Assembly (NCBI GenBank): GCA_049276455.1
Contig: JBASWL010000150.1
Coordinates: 1 to 25,101, forward strand
Source: Georgfuchsia sp049276455
GTDB taxonomy: Bacteria > Pseudomonadota > Gammaproteobacteria > Burkholderiales > Rhodocyclaceae
DNA length: 25,101 nucleotides
Reading direction: 5' to 3'
Shown here piece after piece: positions 7,547 to 16,616 of the stretch. The translations under genes and the position numbers were made by a program. The notes beneath the pieces were generated by a model. The model did no database searches. It saw only the letters and a list, made by a program, of their open reading frames with translations, and was not told the origin of the DNA. The first letter of the stretch is position 1; each line of letters starts with the position of its first letter.

Positions 7547-10234
7547 ATGTCCGAATGGCATTCAATGACGGAAAGGCAGGCGACCGAAAATCTGGGCGTC
7601 AATTCCGCACATGGCCTCGACGAAATCGAGGCTGCTGCGAGACTGGAGAAATTCGGACCCAACCGGCCCAGCGTGCAACCGGGACAGAGCCCGTTCTTCC
7701 GTTTTCTGGCGCAACTGATCCAGCCGCTGATACTGGTGCTGATTGCCGCCGGCAGCGTTACCCTGTTTCTGCGCGAGTGGGTCGATGCCAGCGTAATTTT
7801 TGGCGTGGTGCTGGTGAATGCGCTGGTCGGTTTCATCCAGGAAGGCAAGGCTGAGGCGGCCCTGGCCGCACTGGCGCGCGCCGTTGCTTCTGAGGCTACG
7901 GTACTTCGCTCAGGTAAGCGCCGTAAACTGGATGCGGTCGAACTGGTGCCAGGCGACGTGGTCGTGTTGGCGGCCGGGGACAAGGTGCCTGCCGACTTGC
8001 GGTTGTTTGCCGGCAAAGAATTGCGTACCGCCGAAGCGGCACTGACAGGCGAGTCGCTACCGGTAGACAAGCATAGCCGGGTGCTTCCTGTCGACACACC
8101 GCTCGCCGACCGGCGCAACATGGCCTATACCGGTACGCTGGTGGTTGGTGGCCAGGGGTGTGGGGTAGTCATTGCAACTGGCGACGCAACAGAGACAGGA
8201 CGAATATCACAGCTGATTGCCCAGGCACCGGAACTGACGACGCCACTGACGAGAAAGATTGGTGAATTCTCACAGCGCCTGCTAGTGGCGATTCTGGCAC
8301 TAGCCGGCCTGACCTTTGTTGTCGGCGTATTACGCGGTGAGTCTGCCTTCGACATGTTCATGGCGGCAGTCGCGCTTTCCGTTGGCGCCATTCCAGAAGG
8401 ACTGCCGGCGGCCATAACCGTCACACTGGCCATTGGGGTCGCGCGCATGGCCAAGCGCCGGGCCATCATTCGCAAGCTGCCTGCCGTCGAGACACTGGGT
8501 GGTACCACTGTTATTTGTTCCGACAAGACCGGGACACTGACGGAAAATGCAATGACCGTCCGCGCGGTCTGGACGGGTGGCGATGTTTTTACCATTAGCG
8601 GGAATGGTTATGGCCCCGCAGGCCAGATTGAATTGAACGGTCAAACAGCGGCAGTAGCCGGCGCCCTGCGCGAGACACTGCTGGCCGGCGTGCTCTGCAA
8701 CGACGCATGCCTGGTACACAAGGATAACCAATGGATCGTTACCGGGGATCCTACCGAGGGAGCGCTGCTGTCGGCTGCGCGCAGAGGTGCTCTGGATGCA
8801 GACACGTTGAATTCGGTTTTTCCCCGTCTCGACGAACTGCCCTTCGACTCGACGCGCCAATACATGGCTACCCTGCATGAAATTGAAGGTGCGCGTATTG
8901 TTTGCGTCAAGGGTGCCGTGGAAAAACTGCTGCCGGCATGCCGCATGATGCTCGATCCATTGGGGCGCGAAGTGCCACTAGAGCCAGACGCGATCCACGC
9001 TGCGGCAATCAGCATGGCAGATAACGGCCTGCGTGTATTGGCAATGGCCCGCTCGGAACTTGCTGCTGAGCAGCTGCTCGAACATGCTCATGTCGGCAGA
9101 GGCCTCGTCTTCCTTGGTCTGGTCGGCATGATTGATCCGCCGCGTCAGCGTGCCATTGCCGCCGTACGCACCTGTCACACTGCGGGTATCCGGGTGAAAA
9201 TGATCACCGGCGACCACCCGGGCACGGCCCTCGCCATCGCCCGGCAGCTTGGCATCGTTGGGGCGGAGTCTATCGCACTGACCGGACGGGAATTGTCAGA
9301 CCTCGATGATGAAGCCATGCGCAGAGTGGCTTCCGAAACAAGCGTTTTCGCACGCGTCGAACCTGAGCAGAAGCTGCGCCTGGTGAAGGCCCTGCAAGCC
9401 AATGGTGAAATTGTGGCAATGACCGGTGATGGCGTCAATGATGCGCCGGCGCTCAAGCAGGCGGACATCGGCGTTGCCATGGGGCTGGGGGGTACCGAGG
9501 TGGCCAAGGAAGCTGCGGCCATGGTACTCACCGACGACAACTTTGCCACCATCGAAGCTGCCATCGAGGAAGGTCGCGGTATCTACGACAACCTCATCAA
9601 GTTTATCGTGTGGACAATTCCGACCAACGCCGGCGAGGGCCTGGTCATACTTGCCGCCATTTTGGCCGGAACAACCCTGCCGATTACGCCGCTACAGATT
9701 CTCTGGATCAACATGACCACAGCCATCCTGCTTGGCATGATGCTGGCCTTCGAACCGGTCGAGCGCGGCATCATGCGGCGTCAGCCGCGCAATCCCTCTG
9801 CCCCGATTCTCGACCGTGTGCTGTTCCTGCGTGTATCGCTGGTCAGCGTGCTATTGCTGGTCGGCGCTTTCGGCCTGTTTGAACTGGCACTGCACCAGAA
9901 TCGATCCATGGCGGAAGCGCGAACAATTTCCGCCAACGTTTTTGTGATGGTTGAAACCTTTTACCTCTTCAGTTGCCGATCGCTAACGCAGCCATTTTGG
10001 TCAATCGGCATATTTTCAAATGCATGGGTCTGGGTGGGCAGCACCACAATGGTGTTGTTGCAAATGGCATTTACCTACATGCCGATTTTCAATGAAATAT
10101 TCGAGACCGCGCCCATTGGCGCATTGGAGTGGTTGCAGATTGTCGCTTTTGCCGCTATCTGCGCGGTAGTCGTTGAGATAGAGAAACGCTACAGATACGG
10201 GCAGCAATGCGGCTCACGCGATGCTCTGCGATAA
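7547..10234 (+). CDS. P2-type cation-transporting P-type ATPase
   Basis: The 895-residue protein uses ATP to pump a cation across the inner membrane. Motifs in order: N-terminal cation-ATPase domain (about 5-75), actuator loop LTGES (166-170), membrane helix IPEGLP (282-287), phosphorylation site DKTGT (326-330, Asp326), and hinge TGDGVNDAPALKQADIG (from 626). The C-terminal membrane bundle ends near residue 885. The PEGLP motif and the length place it among Ca2+/Na+/K+-type P2 pumps rather than heavy-metal P1B pumps, which carry CPC-type motifs. The transported ion is not certain: Ca2+ is common for this class, but Na+ or K+ would suit the osmotic neighbourhood. The ATG at 7547 has only a weak GGAAA upstream; Met7 is an alternative start. 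Confidence 0.92.
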   Translation: MSEWHSMTERQATENLGVNSAHGLDEIEAAARLEKFGPNRPSVQPGQSPFFRFLAQLIQPLILVLIAAGSVTLFLREWVDASVIFGVVLVNALVGFIQEGKAEAALAALARAVASEATVLRSGKRRKLDAVELVPGDVVVLAAGDKVPADLRLFAGKELRTAEAALTGESLPVDKHSRVLPVDTPLADRRNMAYTGTLVVGGQGCGVVIATGDATETGRISQLIAQAPELTTPLTRKIGEFSQRLLVAILALAGLTFVVGVLRGESAFDMFMAAVALSVGAIPEGLPAAITVTLAIGVARMAKRRAIIRKLPAVETLGGTTVICSDKTGTLTENAMTVRAVWTGGDVFTISGNGYGPAGQIELNGQTAAVAGALRETLLAGVLCNDACLVHKDNQWIVTGDPTEGALLSAARRGALDADTLNSVFPRLDELPFDSTRQYMATLHEIEGARIVCVKGAVEKLLPACRMMLDPLGREVPLEPDAIHAAAISMADNGLRVLAMARSELAAEQLLEHAHVGRGLVFLGLVGMIDPPRQRAIAAVRTCHTAGIRVKMITGDHPGTALAIARQLGIVGAESIALTGRELSDLDDEAMRRVASETSVFARVEPEQKLRLVKALQANGEIVAMTGDGVNDAPALKQADIGVAMGLGGTEVAKEAAAMVLTDDNFATIEAAIEEGRGIYDNLIKFIVWTIPTNAGEGLVILAAILAGTTLPITPLQILWINMTTAILLGMMLAFEPVERGIMRRQPRNPSAPILDRVLFLRVSLVSVLLLVGAFGLFELALHQNRSMAEARTISANVFVMVETFYLFSCRSLTQPFWSIGIFSNAWVWVGSTTMVLLQMAFTYMPIFNEIFETAPIGALEWLQIVAFAAICAVVVEIEKRYRYGQQCGSRDALR

Positions 10235-10306
10235 TCATCCCGGGCTGTGGGCGCCTGCCGCAGTCTTGGCATTATTTTTCTGGACCTGATTCTGGAGATC
10301 AAACAA

Positions 10307-11224
10307 ATGACGCAGCCGGACCTTCCTGGTTGGATCGCCGACTTTCTCGGACTGCCGTTGCTGAACATTGGCGCATCACCCGTTACTGTTGGCCGCCTGT
10401 TAAGCATCGTCGCCATCGTGATTGCGGTGTGGTGGTTTGCGTCGGCAATGGAACGCACGATCATGCGCACCGCCCGGCGCAGCAGCTATCTGACAGGCAG
10501 CACTTCGAGCGTATTCGCCTGGGCGCGCATCGCGCGCTACACAGTCTGGATCGCTGGCACGATCTTCGGCCTTGGCATGATCGGCGTTGATCTGACCAGC
10601 ATCGCAGTGCTCGGTGGTGCGGTCGGTATTGGTATTGGTTTCGGCCTGCAGAACATCGTCAGCAACTTCGTTTCCGGCGTGACGCTGCTGATCGAGCATA
10701 CCCTCAAAGTTGGTGATTTCGTCGATCTGGAGTCCGGCGTGCGCGGCCATGTGCGGGAAATCAGTCTGCGCTACACCCGCATCGCGACGAACGACGATGT
10801 CGACGTGATCGTGCCGAACTCGGAGTTCATCAACGGCCGCGTCATCAACTGGACTTACGAGACACGCATGCGGCGCCTGCGCGTCCCCTTTTCAGTGGCC
10901 TACGGCACCGACAAAAACAAGGTCAAGGAAGCCGTGCTGCGGGCTGCCGGTCGCGTCGAAGGAACGGTAGAAGAGCGGCCGGCAGACGTCTGGCTGGTGC
11001 GTTTCGGCGATAACGGTCTGGAGTTTGAACTGGTGGTCTGGGTCGGCGCAGACCGGGTCGCGCGTCCCGGCAATACCACTGCTGCCTATCTTTGGGCGAT
11101 CGACGATGAACTGCGCGCCGAAAATATTGAAATTCCTTTCCCTCAACGGGATATGCACCTGCGAACAGGGGCAATTTCGGTGCGGCTCGACAAGTCCACG
11201 GATGAGCCCCCTTCGTTACTCTAG
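10307..11224 (+). CDS. second MscS-family mechanosensitive channel
   Basis: The 305-residue protein has three membrane segments (about 28-48, 72-92 and 95-128). The pore helix is VLGGAVGIGIGFGLQNIVSNFVSG, followed by the beta domain LIEHTLKVGDFVDLESGVRGHVREI and an alpha/beta C-terminal domain ending IEIPFPQRDMHL, a typical MscS end. It differs clearly from the first MscS protein, so it is not a recent duplicate. I chose ATG 10307 because GGAGA lies 9-13 bp before it; the frame stays open to a GTG at 10247 without a good ribosome site. It follows the ATPase gene by about 70 bp on the same strand and converges with the permease gene that ends 18 bp away. Confidence 0.9.
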   Translation: MTQPDLPGWIADFLGLPLLNIGASPVTVGRLLSIVAIVIAVWWFASAMERTIMRTARRSSYLTGSTSSVFAWARIARYTVWIAGTIFGLGMIGVDLTSIAVLGGAVGIGIGFGLQNIVSNFVSGVTLLIEHTLKVGDFVDLESGVRGHVREISLRYTRIATNDDVDVIVPNSEFINGRVINWTYETRMRRLRVPFSVAYGTDKNKVKEAVLRAAGRVEGTVEERPADVWLVRFGDNGLEFELVVWVGADRVARPGNTTAAYLWAIDDELRAENIEIPFPQRDMHLRTGAISVRLDKSTDEPPSLL

Positions 11225-11242
11225 TGGCTCTGGCGGCAAGTT

Positions 11243-13078
11243 TCAGAGCGGAAAAAACTTCGGCAGCAGGTAGGCGTAACAGGTCAGCATGATGATCAGC
11301 AGGGGCAATCCGCCGCGCACGAAATCGGAGAACTTGTAGCCGCCGGCGCTCATGACAAGCAGGTTGGTCTGATAGGCCATGGGGGTCACATAGCAGAGAT
11401 TGGCGCCGAACAGGATGGCGAGCACCAGCGGTTCCGGCGACACCCCGAGTTCGTGCGCCATGCTTACAGCGATTGGGGTGCCAATCGCAGCCGCGGCATT
11501 GTTGGAAACGAAGTTGGTGAACACGGCAGTGAGCAACATCAGCAGGGCGAGTATCCATTGCGTTGGCATGCCGCTGGTTGCGGAAATGAAGTTGGCCGCC
11601 AGCCATGCCGTGCCACCGGTTTTTTCAAGTGCGGCGCCCAGCGCGAGACTTGACGCCACCAGCAGAATCACTTTCATTGAAAGCGATGCAGCGGCATCTT
11701 CCCACGTCAGGCAGTGCGTAATTATCATGGCAGCTACACCGGCGAAGGCGGCCACCGCGATGGGTGCCAGCTTGAACGCAGCGAGCGCCACGACTCCCGC
11801 GAGGATGACAAGTGCGAACATAGCCTGGGCGCTGCGCGGCACTTCGTAGCTCTGGTCGAGCACAAGAAGTCTGGCGCGTGTCTTCAGGCCGAGAATGGCC
11901 TCGCTAGCGCCTTGCACCAGAAGAATATCCCCCGCACGCAGAGGCACCGAGGCAATATCCTTGTAACCGGTTGTGGGTTGGCTACCCGCACGACGCAGAC
12001 CAACGATTATGACGTCATGCCAGTTGTGAAACCGGGTATCGCGCAGGGTTCGCCCATTCAGCAACGACTCCTCGGTCACCACTACTTCGGCGAGCCGTTC
12101 GTCACCAACGGCCAGAGGGTGGTCCTTATCCACCGCTTGCTCCGGCATGTCCGGCTTGTACAGGGGGGTACCAAACTCCGTCGCTGCTTCGTGCAGCACT
12201 TTGGCCCCGGCCGCCACAAACATGCGGTCGCCGGCGCGGAGCGTCAGCGTCGGCAGGCGAGTCAGTTCGGCACCGCCTTCCCCGCGCAGGATGCGTCGCA
12301 CCTCGACATCATTGCCGAGCTTCTTTCTTACTTCGGAAAGTTGCTTGCCGTCGGCGTAGCTGTCTTCCTGAATGTGCATGACGGCGGTGAATATCTGCGG
12401 TGCGGCATCCTCTAGCGGCGCGTGGCGTTCCGGGATCAGATGTGGCAAAACCAGCCAGAGATACAGGATGCCCGCCACCGCCGCGATAGCAGTGACATGA
12501 ATGAAGTCGAACATCTCGAAGCGGCGCACGCCGAGATCGGCGGCAATCGACACGACGATCAGGTTGGTCGAGGTGCCAATTGTGGTGCCCATGCCGCCGA
12601 TCAGCACCGCGTAGTTCATCGGTAGCAGCGTGCGCGAGGGCGAAGTTTTAGCGCGCAATGCCGCACCCACGAGAATGGGCATCATCAGCACGACAATCGG
12701 GGTGTCGTTCAGCACGCCACTGGAAGCGGCACACAATATGAGCACCACCAGCATGGCTGCCTTCGGGCTGGCTCCCAGCATGCGTGCCAGCAGCCGCGAT
12801 GCAGGATCAAGCGCACCAGTGACCACCAGGCCGCGGCCAAGCACCATCAGGCTGCATATCGCAATCAGCGCCTCGTGACCGAAACCAAAGAAAAATGCGC
12901 TGGGCGGAACCGCCACGCCATCATGCTGGTAGGGGAATAGCTGAAAGCCGGCCGTGAGCAGCACCAGCACAAGCAGGCATGTCGTCTCGATCGAAAGCTT
13001 TTCGGAGGCGAACAACGCGAACGCGAAAACTGTCAGCGCCAATACGGCTAGTGCGTGTGGTTCAAGCGTCATTGTCAT
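11243..13078 (-). CDS. SLC13-type permease with two RCK_C (TrkA-C) domains
   Basis: The 611-residue integral membrane protein has an N-terminal membrane half (about 5-215), two central soluble domains (about 228-300 and 325-405) and a C-terminal membrane half (about 415-611). Each central domain shows the RCK_C ending pattern (LRAGDRMFVAAG; LRAGDILLVQG). The motif GTSTNLIV (168-175) and the mirrored NNAAAAIGTPIAV near the C-terminus are typical of the DASS/SLC13 and CitMHS-like superfamily. Such proteins carry sodium-coupled dicarboxylates, sulfate or other anions; the substrate cannot be assigned from sequence. RCK_C domains usually bind small regulators. The start is ATG 13078 or ATG 13072, with no strong ribosome site. 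It faces the MscS gene convergently. Confidence 0.88.
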   Translation of the reverse strand: MTMTLEPHALAVLALTVFAFALFASEKLSIETTCLLVLVLLTAGFQLFPYQHDGVAVPPSAFFFGFGHEALIAICSLMVLGRGLVVTGALDPASRLLARMLGASPKAAMLVVLILCAASSGVLNDTPIVVLMMPILVGAALRAKTSPSRTLLPMNYAVLIGGMGTTIGTSTNLIVVSIAADLGVRRFEMFDFIHVTAIAAVAGILYLWLVLPHLIPERHAPLEDAAPQIFTAVMHIQEDSYADGKQLSEVRKKLGNDVEVRRILRGEGGAELTRLPTLTLRAGDRMFVAAGAKVLHEAATEFGTPLYKPDMPEQAVDKDHPLAVGDERLAEVVVTEESLLNGRTLRDTRFHNWHDVIIVGLRRAGSQPTTGYKDIASVPLRAGDILLVQGASEAILGLKTRARLLVLDQSYEVPRSAQAMFALVILAGVVALAAFKLAPIAVAAFAGVAAMIITHCLTWEDAAASLSMKVILLVASSLALGAALEKTGGTAWLAANFISATSGMPTQWILALLMLLTAVFTNFVSNNAAAAIGTPIAVSMAHELGVSPEPLVLAILFGANLCYVTPMAYQTNLLVMSAGGYKFSDFVRGGLPLLIIMLTCYAYLLPKFFPL

Positions 13079-13537
13079 CAGGGAGCAGGTTTTCGCTCAT
13101 GTCCAGGTCAGTCGGCTGCATTCATGATATGTCGTCGCGGTGAGCATTATCGCCCAGAGAAACACTGATTAAGTCCGATTCCATCATCCCGCAGGGATTC
13201 CCTTCGGTCATTGGGAGCGGCCTTCAGCCGCGAGCGCAGCGTGGCGGGAAGCAATCCAGTCTTTTCTTGAAATCAGCAGCATGTGGATCGCCACCCCCTT
13301 TAAGGCTTAGCGATGACAGGCTTATTTGGCGCTTCCCAAGCCGGTTATGAATGAAATCCGCAGTGGCGCATCAGGGAACTTTATTTTATGTCCCTCTCTA
13401 ACATGCATGCTCTCTCATGGCAGCTGTCGACAGGACTTCAGAAAACGACAAAAGCATAATTGGCATTACTCAGGGTTTACCTTCACTGCATTCTGCGTAT
13501 GATGTTTTTCACTAACCGGTAAAAAAGGAGTTCAAAT
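13079..13537. other. intergenic region with dispersed repeat material
   Basis: About 460 bp between divergent genes with no credible reading frame. From about 13180 to 13321 it holds a composite repeat of the kind common in betaproteobacterial intergenic DNA: a segment with the short hairpin GCGGCCTTCAGCCGC (13217-13231 area) and then a 40-bp unit at 13282-13321 that recurs at 14097. The last 100 bp carry the probable promoter of the SH3b gene, not resolved further. Confidence 0.6.
13282..13321 (+). repeat. dispersed repeat unit, copy 1
   Basis: The segment starts TGTGGATCGCCAC and ends CGATGACAGGC. Copy 2 at 14097-14136 starts with the same 13 bases and ends CGCAATGACAGGC; the middles differ. 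The two copies flank the SH3b gene in the same orientation. Similar GGAT-CGCCAC/GCAATGACAG units are widespread non-coding repeats in betaproteobacterial genomes (general knowledge). Confidence 0.65.
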
Positions 13538-13987
13538 GTGACCAGTAAAAATATGCTTAAGTTTGGTATGGCGTGTCTTGCCCTGCTATTGGTCGGCAAG
13601 GCCAGTGCTCTTTGCGTCAGCGCTCCGGAGGCAAACCTGCGTAACGGACCCGGAACGAAATACGAAAAAAACTGGACGGTGTACAAATACATGCCCCTGA
13701 AACGATTGGCGCGCAAGGGCTCGTGGTATCAGGTCAGGGACGTAGACGGCGATAAGCACTGGATACACAAGAACCTGGTAAAGGCAAACATGCACTGCGC
13801 CGTAGTCAAGGCATCAAAAGCAAATGTGCGGCGCGGCCCTGGCACCCGATACCGCCAGGTTTCCTGGAGTCCCGTGGAACGCTACTATTCTTTCAAAGTC
13901 ATCAAGACCAAGGCGCGCTGGGTCAAGGTAAAGGATGAAGTATCCGACAGCGGCTGGGTAGCGAAATCACTGCTCTGGATACAGTAG
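13538..13987 (+). CDS. secreted protein with two bacterial SH3 (SH3b) domains
   Basis: The 149-residue protein has a signal peptide (about 1-24: MLKFGMACLALLLVGKASA after a short lead, probable cleavage after ASA). Two SH3b domains follow: about 25-86, with APEANLRNGPGTKYEKNW, and 87-149, with KASKANVRRGPGTRYRQVSW. The N-[LV]R-x-GPGTxY signature is classic for bacterial SH3 domains, which often bind cell-wall peptides. It probably acts in the periplasm; no enzymatic domain is present. I chose GTG at 13538 because GGAG (13527-13530) is well spaced for it. The overlapping ATG at 13536 is followed at once by TGA and cannot start this frame; ATG 13553 is another possible start. The gene stands alone between repeats at the edge of the integron. 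Confidence 0.85.
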   Translation: MTSKNMLKFGMACLALLLVGKASALCVSAPEANLRNGPGTKYEKNWTVYKYMPLKRLARKGSWYQVRDVDGDKHWIHKNLVKANMHCAVVKASKANVRRGPGTRYRQVSWSPVERYYSFKVIKTKARWVKVKDEVSDSGWVAKSLLWIQ

Positions 13988-14096
13988 TTCGCGGAGACGC
14001 TCCAGAGCGGTAGATGCCGGCGCAGCGGCGCCGCGCTCATCACTCTGCGCGCACAAGGGCGTATCGGTGACGGTGTCAGTTGCAAAATCAAGCGCT

Positions 14097-14136
14097 TGTG
14101 GATCGCCACGCCCCTCCGGGACTCGCAATGACAGGC
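14097..14136 (+). repeat. dispersed repeat unit, copy 2
   Basis: Second copy of the unit at 13282-13321, same orientation: identical first 13 bases (TGTGGATCGCCAC) and nearly identical end (CGCAATGACAGGC). It lies in the 240-bp gap between the SH3b gene and the first attC site; nothing else is recognisable in that gap. Confidence 0.65.
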
Positions 14137-14228
14137 CTGGGACGCGAGGTCTTTGATCAAGTTGGCATGGCGCAACATGTCATGTTTTATGAAAAACTCG
14201 ATAATAAGGAGCAGCCATTACCCACACG

Positions 14229-14285
14229 GCTTAATCGGGCAGCGTCCAGCGACTTAAGAAAACTAGGTTGAGCGCCAGGTTAGAC
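14229..14285 (-). other. attC site, last in the array (left boundary worn)
   Basis: The right core GTTAGAC (14279-14285) is intact and contains the stop of the neighbouring methyltransferase gene. The left side reads GCTTAAT where RYYYAAC is expected. Inside, GCAGCGTCCAGCGAC and GGTTGAGCGCCAGGTTAGAC match the attC at 21361-21447 and part of others. It is the leftmost recognisable site. Confidence 0.7.
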
Positions 14286-14963
14286 AGGCTTGATGACCAA
14301 CATTTCATTGCCGCCTCGCTGAAATTCGTAAGCTACGCGCTTAACCTCTATGGAGAAGCCATGGCTCGCAAGATATTCGTTAACGAAATGGAGGTGGGGC
14401 GATGAAACTCCATCGAGCGCAAGTAATGGAAATACTCGCACCTCGCGAGCCACGCGCAACATTTCTTGAAGCGCCTGAAGATGAAACTCTGCCGAAAAAT
14501 TGGTGCTGTACAAAAACAGGAAATGAGACGACAAGGCGATGTCGAACTTTCCATTTTCAAAAGGCAGCAAAGGTAACTCCCCCGGGATGTATCGGCCTTC
14601 GCTTTTTCCTGCATCGAAGTCCATGAGGAATGTTTCCATCGCAGACATGCGAAGACACCCGAGTTGTTCTACCGACGAAATGGCTCCCCAAACGTAGTCG
14701 CTCTGATTCTTGCGCATTTGTGCCATCACGGTTTCATACGTTTCGGAAATGCGGCCACTGATCTGTTCTGCGCTAAAGGCGTAGATCGGATCTGCCGAGA
14801 CTATATTTCCGCCTTGTTTTGTCAGTACTGAATTGAACGCCGCCGGGCCATCACCACAGCCAAGAATGCGAAGCCCAAGATCGACCTCTGTAAGGCCAAA
14901 CATGCGGACGTATTCGTCATACGAACGTCCCCACGGTACAACCTTATCTAGTGTAAATCCCAT
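14280..14963 (-). CDS. SAM-dependent methyltransferase-like cassette protein
   Basis: The 227-residue protein looks like a class I methyltransferase fold. The SAM-binding loop is ILGCGDGPAAFN (about 33-44), followed by the acidic strand end NIVSADPIYAFSAE. A later strand and loop, FENGKFDIALSSHFLFLYS, correspond to the motif IV/V region where the substrate normally sits. No substrate motif is visible and the fold assignment outweighs any functional claim. The start lies 14 bp from the next attC core, as expected for a cassette gene, and the stop is inside the last attC. It is the terminal cassette of the array and intact. Confidence 0.7.
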   Translation of the reverse strand: MGFTLDKVVPWGRSYDEYVRMFGLTEVDLGLRILGCGDGPAAFNSVLTKQGGNIVSADPIYAFSAEQISGRISETYETVMAQMRKNQSDYVWGAISSVEQLGCLRMSAMETFLMDFDAGKSEGRYIPGELPLLPFENGKFDIALSSHFLFLYSTNFSAEFHLQALQEMLRVAREVRVFPLLALDGVSSPHLHFVNEYLASHGFSIEVKRVAYEFQRGGNEMLVIKPV

Positions 14964-14976
14964 AGATGACCGGCCT

Positions 14977-15030
14977 GTCTAACGTATAAGATGAGAGGCA
15001 TGCCCTCTCGATTGAAGAGGGGCCACGCGC
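14977..15030 (-). other. attC site, degenerate on its right side
   Basis: The left core GTCTAAC (14977-14983) is clear. An inverted pair GAGAGGCAT/ATGCCCTCTC lies inside. The right GTTRRRY core before the LysE stop is not recognisable, so the right limit is approximate. Confidence 0.5.
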
Positions 15031-15654
15031 TCAACGCTCCGCCACAACTAATCGCAGCGCCAGGCCCAGGAACACAAGTGCGGCGGTGCGATTCAGCATT
15101 CTTTGAACCCGCACAGAACCACCTGGCATCTCTCTGAAGAACGCCGCCAAGCAGACAATTGTCCCGAACGCGATGAGAGTTGCGATGATGAAAGCGAAGC
15201 CGAACCATGACACCTGCAGTGCGAGGGAGCCGAGTTTCGGATCTGCGAACTGAGGAAGGAAGGCGAGAAAGAACAATACGATCTTTGGATTAGTGAGGTT
15301 CATTACAATGCCTCTGAAGTAAAGCTGCTTGAGTGGAACGCGCTCGACAACCCCTTGCTCTTTGCTTGCTGGTGCTCGGTAGGCCTGCCACGCGAGATAC
15401 GCAAGATACACAGCGCCCACAAACTTGAGGACAACGAAGGCAGAGGCCGATGCTGCAAAGACCGCTGCCAAACCGAGTGCTACTGCGGCCGTGTGGACGA
15501 ACAGGCCGGTACACAGACCGAGCACAACCATGAGCCCCGCCTTGCGACCGTTCGCAGCGGTTTGCATGACAACAAAGAGGTTGTCCGGGCCGGGAGTGAA
15601 CCCGAGCAGGAGCGAGAGTCCGAAGAACGCCATCGTGGTATCAAGATGGGGCAT
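15031..15654 (-). CDS. LysE/RhtB-family amino-acid exporter
   Basis: The 207-residue membrane protein has about six hydrophobic segments. The LysE signature GFTPGPDNLFVV (about residues 18-29) follows the first helix, and a GRKAGLMVVLGLCTG segment follows in the usual position; the second half has the typical MNLTNPKIVLFFLAFLPQF motif. The family exports amino acids or related small molecules from the cytoplasm; the substrate cannot be told from sequence. The start is 9 bp from the attC core on its right, so leader space is very short and translation probably relies on read-through transcription from upstream cassettes. Confidence 0.9.
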   Translation of the reverse strand: MPHLDTTMAFFGLSLLLGFTPGPDNLFVVMQTAANGRKAGLMVVLGLCTGLFVHTAAVALGLAAVFAASASAFVVLKFVGAVYLAYLAWQAYRAPASKEQGVVERVPLKQLYFRGIVMNLTNPKIVLFFLAFLPQFADPKLGSLALQVSWFGFAFIIATLIAFGTIVCLAAFFREMPGGSVRVQRMLNRTAALVFLGLALRLVVAER

Positions 15655-15661
15655 TTGTGGT

Positions 15662-15740
15662 CTCTAACGTCTCAGTTCAGCCGCCCGTGTAGGCGGGCGA
15701 AGCCCTGCCCGAACGGGTCGGCTGCAACTAATGGTTAGCA
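15662..15740 (-). other. attC site
   Basis: CTCTAAC (15662-15668) and GTTAGCA (15734-15740) bound an imperfect palindrome with CAGCCGCCCG and CGGGTCGGCTG as outer arms and GGCGGGCGAAGCCCTGCCC inside. Well formed. Confidence 0.88.
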
Positions 15741-15752
15741 GTCTGCGTACAA

Positions 15753-16616
15753 TCACTTTGTAGCCACACCGACAAGGCACTCGCCCGGCACCTCGAACCC
15801 ACCAGGCGATTCAAAGCTACGCATTGCGCCTTCTATTTCGTTCCACACGGACTCGCGTTCTTGCGGTGGCAGGTGAGCCATCATGGCATTGAATGCACCG
15901 AAGGCTTCTCGCGCGACCTGCACGTACTCGGCGGCGCCGGTTATTCGATGGGGTACTGGCACGGTGCGAATCTCGGGGTTGGCAAATCCGGCTTGATTGA
16001 AAATGCCTGCGAGTACCCCGGGACCGCCAAGGCTAAACGGTCCGGGTTGCCCCGGAACGGGAGGCGGGAGTTGCGCGCGCCGGCGGATGATGGAAGCTGG
16101 CACAGCACCCCAACTGTTTCGATCGGGCGTGGAAAAGACAGCGACGGCGACCCGACCGCCCGGTCTCAGAACACGGCGCCACTCGCGTAGCGCAGTTACA
16201 GGTTCCGGCATATACATCAGACCAAGCCGACACAGCACCGCATCAAAGGAAGAGTCAGGGAGATCAAGTTTCTCGCCGTCCATGGCGCGCGTCGCGATCT
16301 GTTTGAGCCCACGTTCACGGGCGACCTGGAGCGCAAGCTCAATGATTCCTTCCGAGATGTCGGTCGCCAGCACGTAACCGCCAGGGCCAACTCGCTCGGC
16401 GGCACTGATCGCCGGCTCACCAGCACCGGCGGCGATGTCCAGGACGCGCTGACCTGCATGAATCCGGGCCAAGTCGAGCATCTGGCGGGTAGCTACGCCA
16501 TACCAACGATCCAGAGTGGGAGTCCAGCGCCGCCATGCCGCGCCGTCCTTGTTCCATTGCTCTCGCTGCGCGCTCTTGTACTTCGCTGAGTCGAATGAGG
16601 GTTGCTGTTTGGCCAA
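15753..16616 (-). CDS. class I SAM-dependent methyltransferase (UbiE/Methyltransf_11 type)
   Basis: The 287-residue protein has a clear Rossmann methyltransferase core: SAM loop VLDIAAGAGEPAIS (58-71), acidic strand end VLATDISEG (82-90), motif with DGEKLDLPDSSFDAVLCRLGLMY, and the post-motif REWRRVLRPGGRVAVAVFS. These are typical of Methyltransf_11/UbiE-like enzymes that methylate small molecules such as quinones or other metabolites; the substrate is unknown. It starts at TTG (complement at 16614-16616), supported by AGAGG about 7 bp upstream; no ATG is suitably placed. Together with the genes at 14280 and 16753, it makes three methyltransferase cassettes in this distal stretch. Confidence 0.88.
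   Translation of the reverse strand: MAKQQPSFDSAKYKSAQREQWNKDGAAWRRWTPTLDRWYGVATRQMLDLARIHAGQRVLDIAAGAGEPAISAAERVGPGGYVLATDISEGIIELALQVARERGLKQIATRAMDGEKLDLPDSSFDAVLCRLGLMYMPEPVTALREWRRVLRPGGRVAVAVFSTPDRNSWGAVPASIIRRRAQLPPPVPGQPGPFSLGGPGVLAGIFNQAGFANPEIRTVPVPHRITGAAEYVQVAREAFGAFNAMMAHLPPQERESVWNEIEGAMRSFESPGGFEVPGECLVGVATK

Noticed and set aside
11225..11249. Small inverted repeat GCTCTG/CAGAGC between convergent genes as terminator
   Set aside because: Short stem, long loop and no T-run on either strand.
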